In this document: positions 34,704 to 43,266 of the stretch, one piece after another
Numbering within the stretch: position 1 is the stretch's first letter
How the letters are laid out: each line of letters begins with the position of its first letter
Source of the DNA: Bradyrhizobium nivariense
Lineage (GTDB): Bacteria; Pseudomonadota; Alphaproteobacteria; Rhizobiales; Xanthobacteraceae
Direction of reading: 5' to 3'
Length of the DNA: 64,000 nt
NCBI RefSeq assembly: GCF_029846715.1
Contig: NZ_JARVWW010000031.1
Coordinates: 1 to 64,000, forward strand
Translations under genes and position numbers: made by a program
The notes under the pieces: model-generated
Databases searched by the model: none
Told to the model about the DNA's origin: nothing
Seen by the model: only the letters and a program-made list of their open reading frames with translations

Positions 34704-34815
34704 AACCAAGTCCTCCAAAGAGCAAGATGGATACAAGGAGCGCAAGGCTGGAGTCAGACTGGTGCCCGGCCCGGCGCCCGCGCCGGACCCGTGAAGGCGC
34801 CCGGCACACCGCTCT
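34704..34815 (-). promoter_or_regulatory. ROSE-like RNA thermometer in the hsp20 leader
   Basis: Read on the minus strand, the leader ends CATCTTGCTCTTTGGAGGACTTGGTTATG. The TTGCT segment can pair with the GGAGGA Shine-Dalgarno, the arrangement of ROSE elements that control hsp20 genes in Bradyrhizobium. The leader is about 125 bases from the candidate start of transcription, with GC-rich hairpins upstream. Pairing and temperature response are inferred. Confidence 0.6.
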
Positions 34816-34828
34816 CGCGGCGAAAAAT

Positions 34829-34857
34829 CAAATAGAAAAACGAGAAGTCGTTTCAAG
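34829..34857 (-). promoter_or_regulatory. RpoH (sigma-32)-type promoter
   Basis: The minus strand reads CTTGAA followed after 14-15 bases by a TCTATTT element, in line with alphaproteobacterial heat-shock promoters. It lies upstream of the ROSE-like leader. Confidence 0.5.
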
Positions 34858-35066
34858 GGGCGGATCGAAAAAAATTCGTGCGCCCTCGGTCGCGGTGCAG
34901 AGCTGTCGGCCATTGCGGCATCGCAAACGCAGGCCAAGAATTTGGGCATTCGACCGCCGCCGGAATCTTGACTCAGGTATCGCCCCGAATATTTTTGCGT
35001 CGGGAAATTCTCTTTCCCAGTTTTCTAAGCACCGAAGGACCGTGACGACCGTCAGGAGTGACGACG

Positions 35067-35303
35067 ATGCTCGACGAAGACTTTGCCCGCATTCGTGCGC
35101 ACCGCAACAACATCCACCGCTATCGACGCCTGCTGGGGACGAGGCTGTCGGACATCGAACGCCAATTTATCGAGAGACGGCTCGCCGAGGAGGAGACAGC
35201 GCTAAAGGCGCTGGCCGTCAAAACGTTCCCGGTCGCATTTACCCCTCCAAAAGGTCAGCCGGCTTCCTCGAGGCGGTCGTCCTTGGCCCAATTTTGCCCT
35301 TGA
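35067..35303 (+). CDS. Conserved small protein
   Basis: This 78-residue helical protein starts MLDEDFARIRAHRNNIHRYRRLL, with SDIERQFIERRLAEEETALKAL after it. The ATG at 35067 follows CAGGAG. It is of a widespread rhizobial type; function unknown. Confidence 0.7.
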   Translation: MLDEDFARIRAHRNNIHRYRRLLGTRLSDIERQFIERRLAEEETALKALAVKTFPVAFTPPKGQPASSRRSSLAQFCP

Positions 35304-35492
35304 GTGCCACCGCAAACATACCCAGTGAATCGATGCTCCGCCTCCTGATCCGCGAGCGAGCAGCGGGGGCCGCTTCATCGGTTTGCATGCTTAGGCCTCG
35401 CATCGCTTCCGCGTTGTGAGACGTCCTAAGATTGGAACTGGCGGCTCTTCCCAGTCTTAAAACGAATATTTCCAACCGACGGGAGCAACGAC

Positions 35493-35795
35493 ATGCCTCG
35501 TGGCGATAAGTCAAGTTACACGGACAAGCAGAAGCGACAGGCCGAGCATATCGAAGAAGGCTATGAACACCGTGGCGTCCCGGAGAAAGAAGCCGAACGA
35601 CGCGCGTGGGCGACCGTGAACAAGGAGACCCACGGCGGGAAGAAGAGCGGATCGGGCCGCGGCACTGAGGAAGATCATTCGCCATCTCGAAAAGGTGGCC
35701 GATTGGGCGGTGCGGCCTCGGCCAAGCGTCCGGCATCGGAGCGTTCGAGGTCCGCCAAGAAGGCTGCCAAGACCAGAAAACGACGCGCGGCGTAA
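35493..35795 (+). CDS. Basic small protein (annotated elsewhere as plasmid stabilization protein)
   Basis: This 100-residue, Lys/Arg-rich protein starts MPRGDKSSYTDKQKRQAEHIEEGYEHRGVPEKEAERRAW. The N terminus is a conserved helix pair and the C terminus an alanine/lysine-rich, histone-like tail (RSAKKAAKTRKRRAA). It probably binds DNA or RNA, but the function is not established. The ATG follows CGGGAGC. A 49-residue membrane protein gene follows 20 bases later. Confidence 0.68.
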   Translation: MPRGDKSSYTDKQKRQAEHIEEGYEHRGVPEKEAERRAWATVNKETHGGKKSGSGRGTEEDHSPSRKGGRLGGAASAKRPASERSRSAKKAAKTRKRRAA

Positions 35796-35815
35796 GTCAT
35801 CGAAAGGAGAGCAAG

Positions 35816-35965
35816 ATGGGTCTCGAAGCCGTCTTTTTCCTTGGAGCGCTTGTACTACTCACGGTGCTGATCTACGGCGTCCTTAGCTATCGCTATCGAA
35901 ACCGGGCGTTGGATCGCGTAGCCGAAGACGTCACGCGCGAGAGATATCGGAAGAACGAAACTTAG
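35816..35965 (+). CDS. 49-residue single-helix membrane protein
   Basis: Starting at ATG 35816 after AAAGGAG, the product has one membrane helix (VFFLGALVLLTVLIYGVLSY) and a charged C-terminal tail (RNRALDRVAEDVTRERYRK). It is probably in one transcript with the basic protein upstream. The function is unknown. Confidence 0.65.
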   Translation: MGLEAVFFLGALVLLTVLIYGVLSYRYRNRALDRVAEDVTRERYRKNET

Positions 35966-36007
35966 TGCGACGCAGTCTGTCTAGGCGACGTCGACCATAC
36001 CGACCCG

Positions 36008-36460
36008 TCACGTCTTTCCCTTTGCGATATCGATCAGCGCTATGCCCAGATCTGGCTCCTTCTTCCGTCTGAGGTGAGCTGCCGTGTCCGCGATGACAAC
36101 CTCGAGCGTCGGTCTAACCTTTCCTTCGAGAAGATGCCCGCCCCGGGTTGTACCGTCGGCCAGACCCAGGACCACATGCACGTGGAGGCTCGCCTTTCCG
36201 TCGTCGCCAACCGCAATATCGCCAATCGCACTCAACACCTCACACTGCTCCGCGACCTCGATTTTCTTGTAGGTCTTCTTCTCGAGATCGAACCAGCCAA
36301 CGGTTGCCCTTTCGAAGGCGCCGATGGCTGTGAGCGACGCCGCCGTGATTGCGGCGTCGTTCGCGAACTTGGTGAGCGTCGTGAACGCTTCCTCGCCGGA
36401 GTCGAGGATGACGACGCGGGTTTCAGGACCCGCCTTGCCCGATATCTTGACACTCTCCAT
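36008..36460 (-). CDS. PPC/DUF296-domain protein
   Basis: This 150-residue protein is built of a single PPC (DUF296) domain, a fold of AT-hook-associated DNA-binding proteins, here without a hook. Features are VVILDSGEEAFTTLTKFAN, AIGAFERATVGWFD, the metal-type histidines in KASLHVHVVLGLADGTTRGGHLL, and LRRKKEPDLGIALID. It sits five bases after the PfpI gene and may be in one operon with it. A dead paralogue lies at 38062-38488. Confidence 0.8.
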   Translation of the reverse strand: MESVKISGKAGPETRVVILDSGEEAFTTLTKFANDAAITAASLTAIGAFERATVGWFDLEKKTYKKIEVAEQCEVLSAIGDIAVGDDGKASLHVHVVLGLADGTTRGGHLLEGKVRPTLEVVIADTAAHLRRKKEPDLGIALIDIAKGKT

Positions 36461-36465
36461 CGTCG

Positions 36466-37026
36466 TCAGGCCGCGCTGCGCTGGGTGTGTCGACCTTCCT
36501 TGACCTCTTCCACGATCTTGGCGCAGAAGGCCTCGAGATCGCCCGGGTTGCGGGAAGTGATGACGCCCTGATCGACGACGACCTCAGCGTCCTCCCACTT
36601 CGCTCCTGCGTTCGCTACATCCGTCTTGATCGACTTGAAGGAGGTCATCTTGCGACCTTTCGCGATCCCGGTCTCGATGAGAAGCCAAGGGGCGTGGCAC
36701 ACGGCCGCGACGATCTTCTTGGCATCGAAAATATCCTTGATGAACTTCAGCGCCTTGGGCTCAACCCGCAGAAGATCCGGATTGATCTGCCCGCCCGGCA
36801 ATACGATCGCGTCGTAGTCGGCGGCCGATGCCTCGTCGAGCGTCTTGTCGACCTTCACCGGTCGTCCCCAATCCTTCTTGTCCCAGCCCTTGATCTCGCC
36901 TGCGGCGAGCGAAACGACATCGACCGTTGCGCCAGCCTTCTTCAAGCGCTCCTGCGGCACTTCCAGCTCGGCCTGCTCGAAGCCGTTTGTGGCGAGAATG
37001 GCGATCTTTTTGCCGGTCAGATCCAT
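36466..37026 (-). CDS. DJ-1/PfpI-family protein
   Basis: This 186-residue protein of the DJ-1/PfpI fold starts MDLTGKKIAILATNGFEQAELEVPQ. The nucleophile-elbow cysteine is in VAAVCHAPWLL, preceded by AIVLPGGQINPDLLR, the acidic-residue segment. It may be a glyoxalase, deglycase or protease-like stress enzyme. The ATG at 37026 follows AAGGA. Confidence 0.84.
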   Translation of the reverse strand: MDLTGKKIAILATNGFEQAELEVPQERLKKAGATVDVVSLAAGEIKGWDKKDWGRPVKVDKTLDEASAADYDAIVLPGGQINPDLLRVEPKALKFIKDIFDAKKIVAAVCHAPWLLIETGIAKGRKMTSFKSIKTDVANAGAKWEDAEVVVDQGVITSRNPGDLEAFCAKIVEEVKEGRHTQRSAA

Positions 37027-37168
37027 GGGTCCAATCCTTCGTTGTGGGGTTTTGTCCAACAATCGATCTTCTCGAACATCGTTCCTGAAAAGGCCAGATC
37101 GGTCGGCGATTAGGACCCGACCGCCGCGACGACGGTTATGAGGATTGAAAGCAGCAGGAGAGTTTCGC

Positions 37169-37935
37169 ATGGTCGACAGGTTCCACGGCAAGGTCGTCAT
37201 CGTGACAGGGGCGGCTTCCGGCATCGGAGAGGCGACAGCACGCCGGTTCGTTGCGGAGGGCGCGAAAGTGGCGCTGGTCGATCGCGAAGAAGCCTTACTG
37301 GAAAAGGTGGCCAAGAGCCTGCCTGCCAACCAGGTAATGATTGAAACTGCCGACGTGTCGGAGTCGAGTGCCGTCGATGGAATGGTTGCGGCTGTCGTCG
37401 GCCGCTTCGGACGGTTGACGTCATCGTGAACAACGCCGGCGTCCATGAAGGCGGAGACCCGGCTTCAATCACTGACGAGAAATGGCGGAAGGTAATGTCG
37501 ACCGGCATCGACGGCGTGTTCTATGGCTGCCGCGCGGCACTCCCCCACCTCGAAAAGACCAAGGGTTCGATCGTGAACACGGCGTCGGTCTCCGGGACCA
37601 GCGGCGATTGGGGCATGAGCCCCTACAACGCGGCGAAGGGCGCCGTGGTCAATCTGACGCGTGCCCTCGCCCTGGACCTCGGAAAGAAGGGCATCCGCGT
37701 GAACGCGGTCTGTCCCAGCTTGACACGTACGGGCATGACGGAAGACATGATGGACGACAAGAAGCTGCTCGCAAAGTTCGCCGAGCGAATCCCGTTGGGC
37801 CGCGTCTGCGAACCCGAGGAAGTCGCCGCCGTGATCGCTTTCCTGGCAAGCGACGATGCGAGCTTCATGACTGGCGCCAACGTAGCGGTGGACGGGGGTG
37901 TATCCGCCTCCAATGGACAACCGCCGCAAGAATAG
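37169..37935 (+). pseudogene. Short-chain dehydrogenase/reductase, frameshifted
   Basis: The gene encodes an SDR with the cofactor motif VIVTGAASGIGEATARRF, NNAG, the catalytic Ser in TASVSG and the Y-x3-K in SPYNAAKGAV, plus the family C terminus. One base is missing near 37417. The first frame reads GRFGRLTSS-stop, where GRFGRLDVIVNNAG is expected. Restoring a G gives a 255-residue protein of normal length. It is a recent lesion or a sequencing error. The start at ATG 37169 follows AGGAG. Confidence 0.85.
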
Positions 37936-38061
37936 CCGCGCAGCGCCGGTCGTCGTCCTACATTGCGAGCGCCGCGTCGTCGAAGCGTGAGAGATCCCGA
38001 TCTCGGCCACTTAACCGGACCGAGGATTGCACAGCGGATATCACAACAGCGAGATTTTTGG

Positions 38062-38488
38062 ATGAAATTGAAGACGATCAACGACGGCGTCGAGCAGGTC
38101 TTTGTCTTGATTCTGGATCAGGGCGAGGAGGCCTTCAAATCCATCACCGAGTTCGCCGATCGCTAGAATATTACCGGCGCCTCGGTCTCGGCGATCGGCG
38201 CCTTTTCAAGGTCGGCTGGTTCGATTTTGCGGCCAAGACGCACAAGCCGATCGAAATCAACCATCAATGCGAGGTGTTGAGCCTGCTCGGCGACGTTGCG
38301 CAAGGTGATGACGGCAAGGCCAGCCTGCATCTTCACGCTGTGCTCGGCCTGCAGCATGGCACGCTGCGCGGAGGCCACCTTCTGTCGGGATCAGCGCAGC
38401 CAACGATCGATGACGATCACGGAGACCGTGGTTCATCTGCACCGAAAGAAGCGGCCGGGATCTCGGTATCGCGCTGATCAGCATCTAG
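38062..38488 (+). pseudogene. PPC/DUF296-domain paralogue, decayed
   Basis: The ATG at 38062 starts MKLKTINDGVEQVFVLILDQGEEAFKSITEFADR, then a TAG at 38164-38166 stops it. Beyond it the sequence reads NITGASVSAIGAF, changes frame, and goes on with KVGWFDFAAKTHKPIEINHQCEVLSLLGD, LHLHAVLGLQHGTLRGGHLL and finally DLGIALISI in another frame. It matches the intact gene at 36008-36460 along its length. It is dead, with a stop and at least two frameshifts. Confidence 0.82.
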
Positions 38489-38502
38489 CCGCCGGAGGCA
38501 AC

Positions 38503-38706
38503 ATGTACGCGCTCTTTGAAGGCGAAAGACAAATCGGCAACCCGTTCGCGACGGAGAAGGAGGCCTGGGAGGCCGCCTTGATCGAGGGGCTTGTCACAGA
38601 TGTTCCAGTCGCGGACGAGGAAGGCGGCCAGCTCCTGCCGGCCGGCTATCACGTCAGACAGCTCGATGAAGGGGCGCACCCGCATGCGGTGAAAGGGTGC
38701 TGCTGA
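38503..38706 (+). CDS. Conserved small protein
   Basis: This 67-residue protein starts MYALFEGERQIGNPFATEKEAWEAALIEGLV, with CCGGAGG before the ATG. It ends in Cys-Cys. It follows the dead DUF296 gene. The function is unknown. Confidence 0.65.
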   Translation: MYALFEGERQIGNPFATEKEAWEAALIEGLVTDVPVADEEGGQLLPAGYHVRQLDEGAHPHAVKGCC

Positions 38707-38819
38707 CTGGGCACAAGCGATAAGGAGTTCAGGAACCTGCAAATATGCCGCTCTATCATTCTTCATAGCCAGCGCCTGAGGGAACAGTCGACAGCGAGAC
38801 TGCCTCCCCACACTGCCTA

Positions 38820-38844
38820 GGAACCGTGTCCCGAGCCTCGGGTT
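38820..38844 (+). promoter_or_regulatory. Possible EcfG-type promoter for the flavodoxin-fold gene
   Basis: GGAAC-N16-GGTT with the -10 about 34 bases upstream of ATG 38878; the GTT core is kept. Confidence 0.5.
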
Positions 38845-38877
38845 GGTCGGCTTGGACCAATCCATCGAGGAGCCAGC

Positions 38878-39954
38878 ATGACGGAACCGGACGTTCGAAA
38901 GGGAATGCCGCCCGTCAAACTGTCGCGTGAGGAATTCGAGAACCGTTACAGGAGCCAGTTCGTCGATCCTGCCTTCGCTCCGCTTATGCGGGAACTCGAT
39001 TCGATCGTCGGGGCCGCCTGGGATGCCTACAGCCATTCGCGCAAATCGCCAGTGACGCGGAGGGCGGGTGTGGGGTTCGCCGATCCGGACTACGATCTCG
39101 TCGTCGACTGGCTGGCGACGCGTACCGCCATCTTCGAGGCACAGCGCCGGCACGACGACGCTGGCGCGACGCCGCGTATTCTCGTCATCAACGGTTCGGC
39201 GCGCAGCGAGCACACCTGTCCGGGCGAGATGTCCAAGACCTGGCGCATGGTCAAGCTCGCCGAGCCCGTCTTCGTCGAGATGGGCTTCGCCGTCGACATC
39301 CTGGATCTTTCCCGCCTGACCTCCGAATTCGGCAAGAATATTCATCCCTGCAAGTCGTGCGTCTCTACCGCCATGCCGCTCTGCCACTGGCCGTGCAGCT
39401 GCTATCCCAACTATTCGCTCGGCCAGACCCACGACTGGATGAACGAGATCTATCCGCTCTGGGTGGCAGCCCACGGCATCCTGATCGTGACGCCGGTGAA
39501 CTGGTATCACGTGCCGGGCGGCCTCAAGGCGATGATGGATCGCCTGGTCTGCGCCGACGGCGGCAACCCGGATCCGACATCGACGCACGGCAAGAAGGCC
39601 GCCGAAGCAAAGGCGCTCGAGCTGAAGGGCTGGCCGTATCCGCGTCATCTCGCCGGCCGCCATTTCGGGCTGATCGTTCACGGCGACAGTGTCGGCGCCG
39701 AGGGTGTGCGGCGAACTCTGTCCGACTGGCTAACGGACATGCACCTGATTTCCGCCGGCCGCTTCGGTGAGACGGACGGCTATATCGGATATATGGAACA
39801 ATATGCGACCTCTCACCGAGAGCTGGACGAAGACCGCGCGTTTCAGCAGGAAGTGTTGAATACAGCCAAGGCGCTGGGCCGTGCTGTCAAGCTCGCCCGC
39901 AGCGGTCGGTTTGAGGACCCAGGGGCCGAACTCTCGGATCCGGATCCGAAATGA
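38878..39954 (+). CDS. Flavodoxin-fold NAD(P)H-dependent reductase
   Basis: This 358-residue protein has an ~85-residue N-terminal extension and an FMN-reductase-type domain. The phosphate-binding loop is in ILVINGSARSEHTCPGEMSK. The cofactor or quinone region is in PVNWYHVPGGLKAMMDRL. A cysteine cluster (CKSCVSTAMPLCHWPCSC) lies at about residues 160-177 and could bind metal. The ATG follows CGAGGAG. It may reduce quinones or other compounds during stress. Confidence 0.8.
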   Translation: MTEPDVRKGMPPVKLSREEFENRYRSQFVDPAFAPLMRELDSIVGAAWDAYSHSRKSPVTRRAGVGFADPDYDLVVDWLATRTAIFEAQRRHDDAGATPRILVINGSARSEHTCPGEMSKTWRMVKLAEPVFVEMGFAVDILDLSRLTSEFGKNIHPCKSCVSTAMPLCHWPCSCYPNYSLGQTHDWMNEIYPLWVAAHGILIVTPVNWYHVPGGLKAMMDRLVCADGGNPDPTSTHGKKAAEAKALELKGWPYPRHLAGRHFGLIVHGDSVGAEGVRRTLSDWLTDMHLISAGRFGETDGYIGYMEQYATSHRELDEDRAFQQEVLNTAKALGRAVKLARSGRFEDPGAELSDPDPK

Positions 39955-40022
39955 GGAGCGACATGCCTGTCGCTGCCGATCGCCGCGGGTTGATCGCGGT
40001 CGTCAATTGAGGATGTCGTCGG

Positions 40023-40974
40023 GTGAGCAAGACGGCGGAAGGATCGTCGAAGACCATCGTCTATGCTGCGCTCGTCGGCAACCTCCTCGTTGCCGTCACC
40101 AAGATCGGAGCTGCGGTCTGGACCGGAAGCTCGGCGATGATGAGCGAAGCCGTGCACTCGGTGGTCGATACCACCAATGAGGTGCTACTGCTTTACGGTT
40201 ACCATCGCGCGAGCCGTCGGCCTGATGAATCCCATCCGCTTGGCTACGGGCGCGAGCTATACTTCTGGAGCTTCATTGTCGCTCTGTTGATCTTCGCGCT
40301 CGGGGCGGGCGTCTCGCTCTTTCAGGGCGTCCTCCACGTCACCGCCGATCAAAGATCCCATCGTCAGCTTCATCGTGCTCGGCATGTCCTTTGTATTCGA
40401 GGGTATCTCGTGGCTCTTCGCCTGGCGGCGCTTCCGGTCGGAGACCTTGCGTCTCGGGTGGTACGAGGCCTTCGTCCGCAGCAAGGATCCGCCCGCCTTC
40501 ATGGTGCTGCCAGAGGACAGCGCGGCACTGATCGGCATCGTCATTGCGGTTGCCGCGACCGCGGCGGCAGCGTTGTTTGCTCAGCCGGTCTGGGATGGCA
40601 TCGGCTCGATCCTGATCGGCATTCTGTTGGGCATCACCTCCATCGGGCTCGCCAGGGAAAGCAAGAGCCTGCTCATCGGCGAACCCGCTCATTCCGATCT
40701 GTCACGATCCATCCTCGACATCGCGCGACGGTCACCCGGCGTGCTCCGGGCCAACGGGCTGCTGACGGTGCAACTGTCGCCGGCCGAGGTCGTCGCGGCG
40801 CTGAGCGTCGAGTTCGCGGACGACAAGCGCGCCGATGATATCGAGCAGTGCGTCATCTCGATCGAGACCGAGATACGCAGACAGCATCCGAGCGTCGCGG
40901 CTCTGTTCATCAAGCCGCAAACGAATGCGCGGTATCACGCCGTTCGCGCCAGGCGCTGGGGTACGGGCGCCTGA
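40023..40974 (+). pseudogene. Cation diffusion facilitator transporter, frameshifted
   Basis: The N-terminal frame (GTG 40023) encodes the CDF start IVYAALVGNLLVAVTKIGAAVWTGSSAMMSEAVHSVVDTTNEVLLLYG, with the metal-site SEAVHSVVDT helix. After LFQGVLHV the frame is lost near 40340, and a second frame continues with IKDPIVSFIVLGMSFVFEGISW through the rest of the transporter and its C-terminal cytoplasmic domain. A short deletion explains the shift. CDF proteins export divalent cations (Zn2+, Co2+, Fe2+). This copy probably makes no full product. Confidence 0.82.
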
Positions 40975-41296
40975 AACACCTTGGCCAGGAACCAAGCGCG
41001 CCGCGCTGAGTCGACTGAGGTTGATGGCTGTTGCCTTTCCCAGCGCTCGTCCTGCGAAAAAGCGCCTCGGCGTAGCATTAACGGCACGGGCTCGTGGTGT
41101 CTTTCCAGGGCCGATGAAGCCTGATCCGGGGCGCCCCGTCTGGACGGGAGCGACAGCTGAAGCAACCCAGCAGTCCTCCGGCGCTTACTCGGTTATCGGG
41201 AAACGCGGCTTTCCTTGATTACAGGCGGCAGATTGTGGGCCAGCAAGGAACCTGATCGCGTGCCTAGCATTGAAGTCCCGAAGAGGAGGACTTCAG
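40975..41296. other. Intergenic stretch, nothing supported
   Basis: No gene recognised. GGAAC at 41247-41251 is followed after 16 bases by CATT, a near miss to the EcfG consensus; not called. Confidence 0.4.
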
Positions 41297-41371
41297 ATGA
41301 ATGGGATCATCTATCTCGTGGGCCTGATCGTAATCGTCATGTTCATCCTGTCGCTGCTCGGTCTTCGGTAA
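41297..41371 (+). CDS. 24-residue hydrophobic miniprotein
   Basis: ATG 41297 follows GAGGAGGA. The product, MNGIIYLVGLIVIVMFILSLLGLR, is a single membrane helix. It ends six bases before the next start. It is a common miniprotein type in Bradyrhizobium. Confidence 0.65.
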   Translation: MNGIIYLVGLIVIVMFILSLLGLR

Positions 41372-41377
41372 GACGCC

Positions 41378-42262
41378 ATGACCATTGAACCGCTCTCCGG
41401 GATCGAAACCGAGACTCTCCCAGCCACCGGCCTGACCAGGCCGTGGGGGTTGCAATGGACGTCCGTCATTGTCGGAGCCTTCGTCGCGACGGCGTTGTCA
41501 CTGATACTGATCTCCTTTGGAACAGCGCTCGGCCTAGGCATCGCCTCCGCTGCGCCGACCTGGAGGGATGCCTCCGTTGCGCTATGGCTGTTGTCGGGTG
41601 TCTACCTGATCTTCCAATCCCTTATCAGTTTTGGCTGCGGCGGCTATTTTGCCGGGCGCGTCCGGCCACCCTACACTTCAGCGACCGACGACATCGAGAC
41701 GCGCGACGGACTGCACGGCGTTGCTGCCTGGGCGCTGGCGGTCTTGATCGGAGCCGTTCTGGCCGCGTTGATAGCGGGTGCCGCAAACCGTCCGTCCGCA
41801 ACTTCGCAGCCGCCGTCGGCTACCGAACCATCTGTCCTAAGTTACGAGCTCGACCATCTTTTCCGTGCCCCTCGGCGGCCGCCGAACGTTGATCTGACCG
41901 GTGAGCGCGCCGAAGCCGCGCGAATTCTGGCAACCGCTTCGAGCCACAGCGGGGTCCTTCCCGAGGATCGCGCCTATCTTGTTCAGCAGGTCACGGTGTT
42001 GACCGGGCTGGCAGCGCCGGACGCCGAAAGGCGGGTAGATACAACGTTGGCCAATGCCAAGAGCGCGATCTCAAGGGCTCGTGCGGCGAGCATTATCATT
42101 GCCTTCTCGACGGCTGCCGCATTGATGTTCGGGGCTGTCGCGGCTTGGGCCGGTGCGGAGGCCGGAGGCCGGCATCGCGATGGCGAGCCGATTGCCGAAT
42201 GGATGGCCCATTCTAATCGGTGGCATAAGAGCCGTGTCGCGGATCCCCGACCTCTGCCGTAA
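41378..42262 (+). CDS. Membrane protein of unknown function
   Basis: This 294-residue protein has about five hydrophobic helices, e.g. GLQWTSVIVGAFVATALSLIL, VALWLLSGVYLIFQSLISFGCGGYFAG and SIIIAFSTAAALMFGAVAAWAGAEAGG. A soluble loop of ~90 residues sits between helices 4 and 5. Start ATG 41378 lies close after the miniprotein stop, suggesting one transcript. Similar membrane proteins occur in Rhizobiales; function unknown. Confidence 0.7.
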   Translation: MTIEPLSGIETETLPATGLTRPWGLQWTSVIVGAFVATALSLILISFGTALGLGIASAAPTWRDASVALWLLSGVYLIFQSLISFGCGGYFAGRVRPPYTSATDDIETRDGLHGVAAWALAVLIGAVLAALIAGAANRPSATSQPPSATEPSVLSYELDHLFRAPRRPPNVDLTGERAEAARILATASSHSGVLPEDRAYLVQQVTVLTGLAAPDAERRVDTTLANAKSAISRARAASIIIAFSTAAALMFGAVAAWAGAEAGGRHRDGEPIAEWMAHSNRWHKSRVADPRPLP

Positions 42263-42543
42263 TGCCGTTGCTACGTATTGATAGCAGGCAATGGGGCCTG
42301 CTACCAACGATCAACTCAGTCGCACTCGTCAGAACGCCACCCCACACAGCAAAATTTCGGATTTGCCATGGGGTAAGCGACCGAGAAATGCTACCCGAGT
42401 AAATCGATCGCAAGCATCTCAGTAAAAGGTGGCTCCTGCGGTAGGCGCCGTGACGTTCAGCATCATCGACGCGGCACGCCAGTTCTAGGAACGACCGCAT
42501 GCAACTTCGGCTGATTAGCATCAACATCAAACGGAGTTGAAGA

Positions 42544-42903
42544 ATGCGAAAGGCAATTTTCTCGATGGCTATATGTACGTTGCTTGCCGGTGCGTCGATC
42601 GGTTTGGCCCACGCGCAGGCGGGCGGCGGGGCAGGCGCTGGTGCGGGTGCCGGCGCCGGCACAGGCGGCGCCGGCGCAAGTGCAGGAACAGGCTCCGGGG
42701 CCGGCAGCGGATCTAGTAAAAGTGGCTGTCGAGTTTTTCTCGGCAGCTTCTTTCTTTTCGTTGTCTCAGGTTTGGTCCGCCTAACCGCGCCCGTGCTGCC
42801 AATGCGCCGTGACGTCGGCACTCGTTTTGTTCAGATGCACATGCTCATCGACATGGTCGATCCAAGACACCGGGATGAAATGATGGTACTCCCCGTCCGG
42901 TGA
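42544..42903 (+). CDS. Secreted Gly/Ala-rich protein
   Basis: This protein has a signal peptide (ICTLLAGASIGLAHAQ) and then a glycine/alanine low-complexity run (GGGAGAGAGAGAGTGGAGASAG). The ATG follows ACGGAG. The frame runs to 42903, but the part after ~42730 overlaps the antisense DUF2171 gene. A truncated C-terminal part is likely. It resembles the frameshifted Gly-rich gene at 45564-45927. The function is unknown. Confidence 0.5.
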   Translation: MRKAIFSMAICTLLAGASIGLAHAQAGGGAGAGAGAGAGTGGAGASAGTGSGAGSGSSKSGCRVFLGSFFLFVVSGLVRLTAPVLPMRRDVGTRFVQMHMLIDMVDPRHRDEMMVLPVR

Positions 42904-43020
42904 GCTCTGCTTGGTGAGTTTGATCTTGTCGGGCCCATCGAGGTGGTCAACCTTTCCCACGGTCTTCCGGTCGGACGAAATAACGTCCATGCGCTCTTTG
43001 ACCTGAGATGTATCGGGCAT
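42781..43020 (-). CDS. DUF2171-family protein
   Basis: This 79-residue protein starts MPDTSQVKERMDVISSDRKTVGKVDHL and contains the core IKLTKQSSPDGEYHHFIPVSWIDHVDEHVHLNK. The ATG at 43020 follows CGGAGG. DUF2171 proteins are small, PRC-barrel-like stress proteins. The gene overlaps the 3' end of the Gly/Ala-rich ORF on the other strand. Confidence 0.8.
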   Translation of the reverse strand: MPDTSQVKERMDVISSDRKTVGKVDHLDGPDKIKLTKQSSPDGEYHHFIPVSWIDHVDEHVHLNKTSADVTAHWQHGRG

Positions 43021-43266
43021 ACGAAACCTCCGAAAATGTTCCAGAAACGAACGCGGTGCCGGCCCGAAGGTTGCAATATCGACGGGCTCCAAACCGCCGA
43101 TGGACACGGAGGCTTCTCGGATGTCACGAGCGCGCCGGGCTTTCCAGGATACTCGCAAGGCTGGGCGCATTGAGGAACTGTTCAGCAGATCGATCGCAGT
43201 TCGCACTTGCTCCGGGAAGGTCAGAGTGAGCTGGGCGCTGACGACGCGCCGTTTGTCGGTCCGGCT

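Noticed and set aside
35434..35458. GGAAC-N16-TCTT before the basic small protein at 35493
   Set aside because: The -10 element lacks the GTT core, so it was not called an EcfG-type site.
38485..39681. Minus-strand frame of 398 codons
   Set aside because: It is a shadow of the flavodoxin-fold gene and part of the small gene before it.
41247..41271. GGAAC-N16-CATT before the 24-residue miniprotein
   Set aside because: The -10 differs from CGTT at the conserved G, so it was not called.
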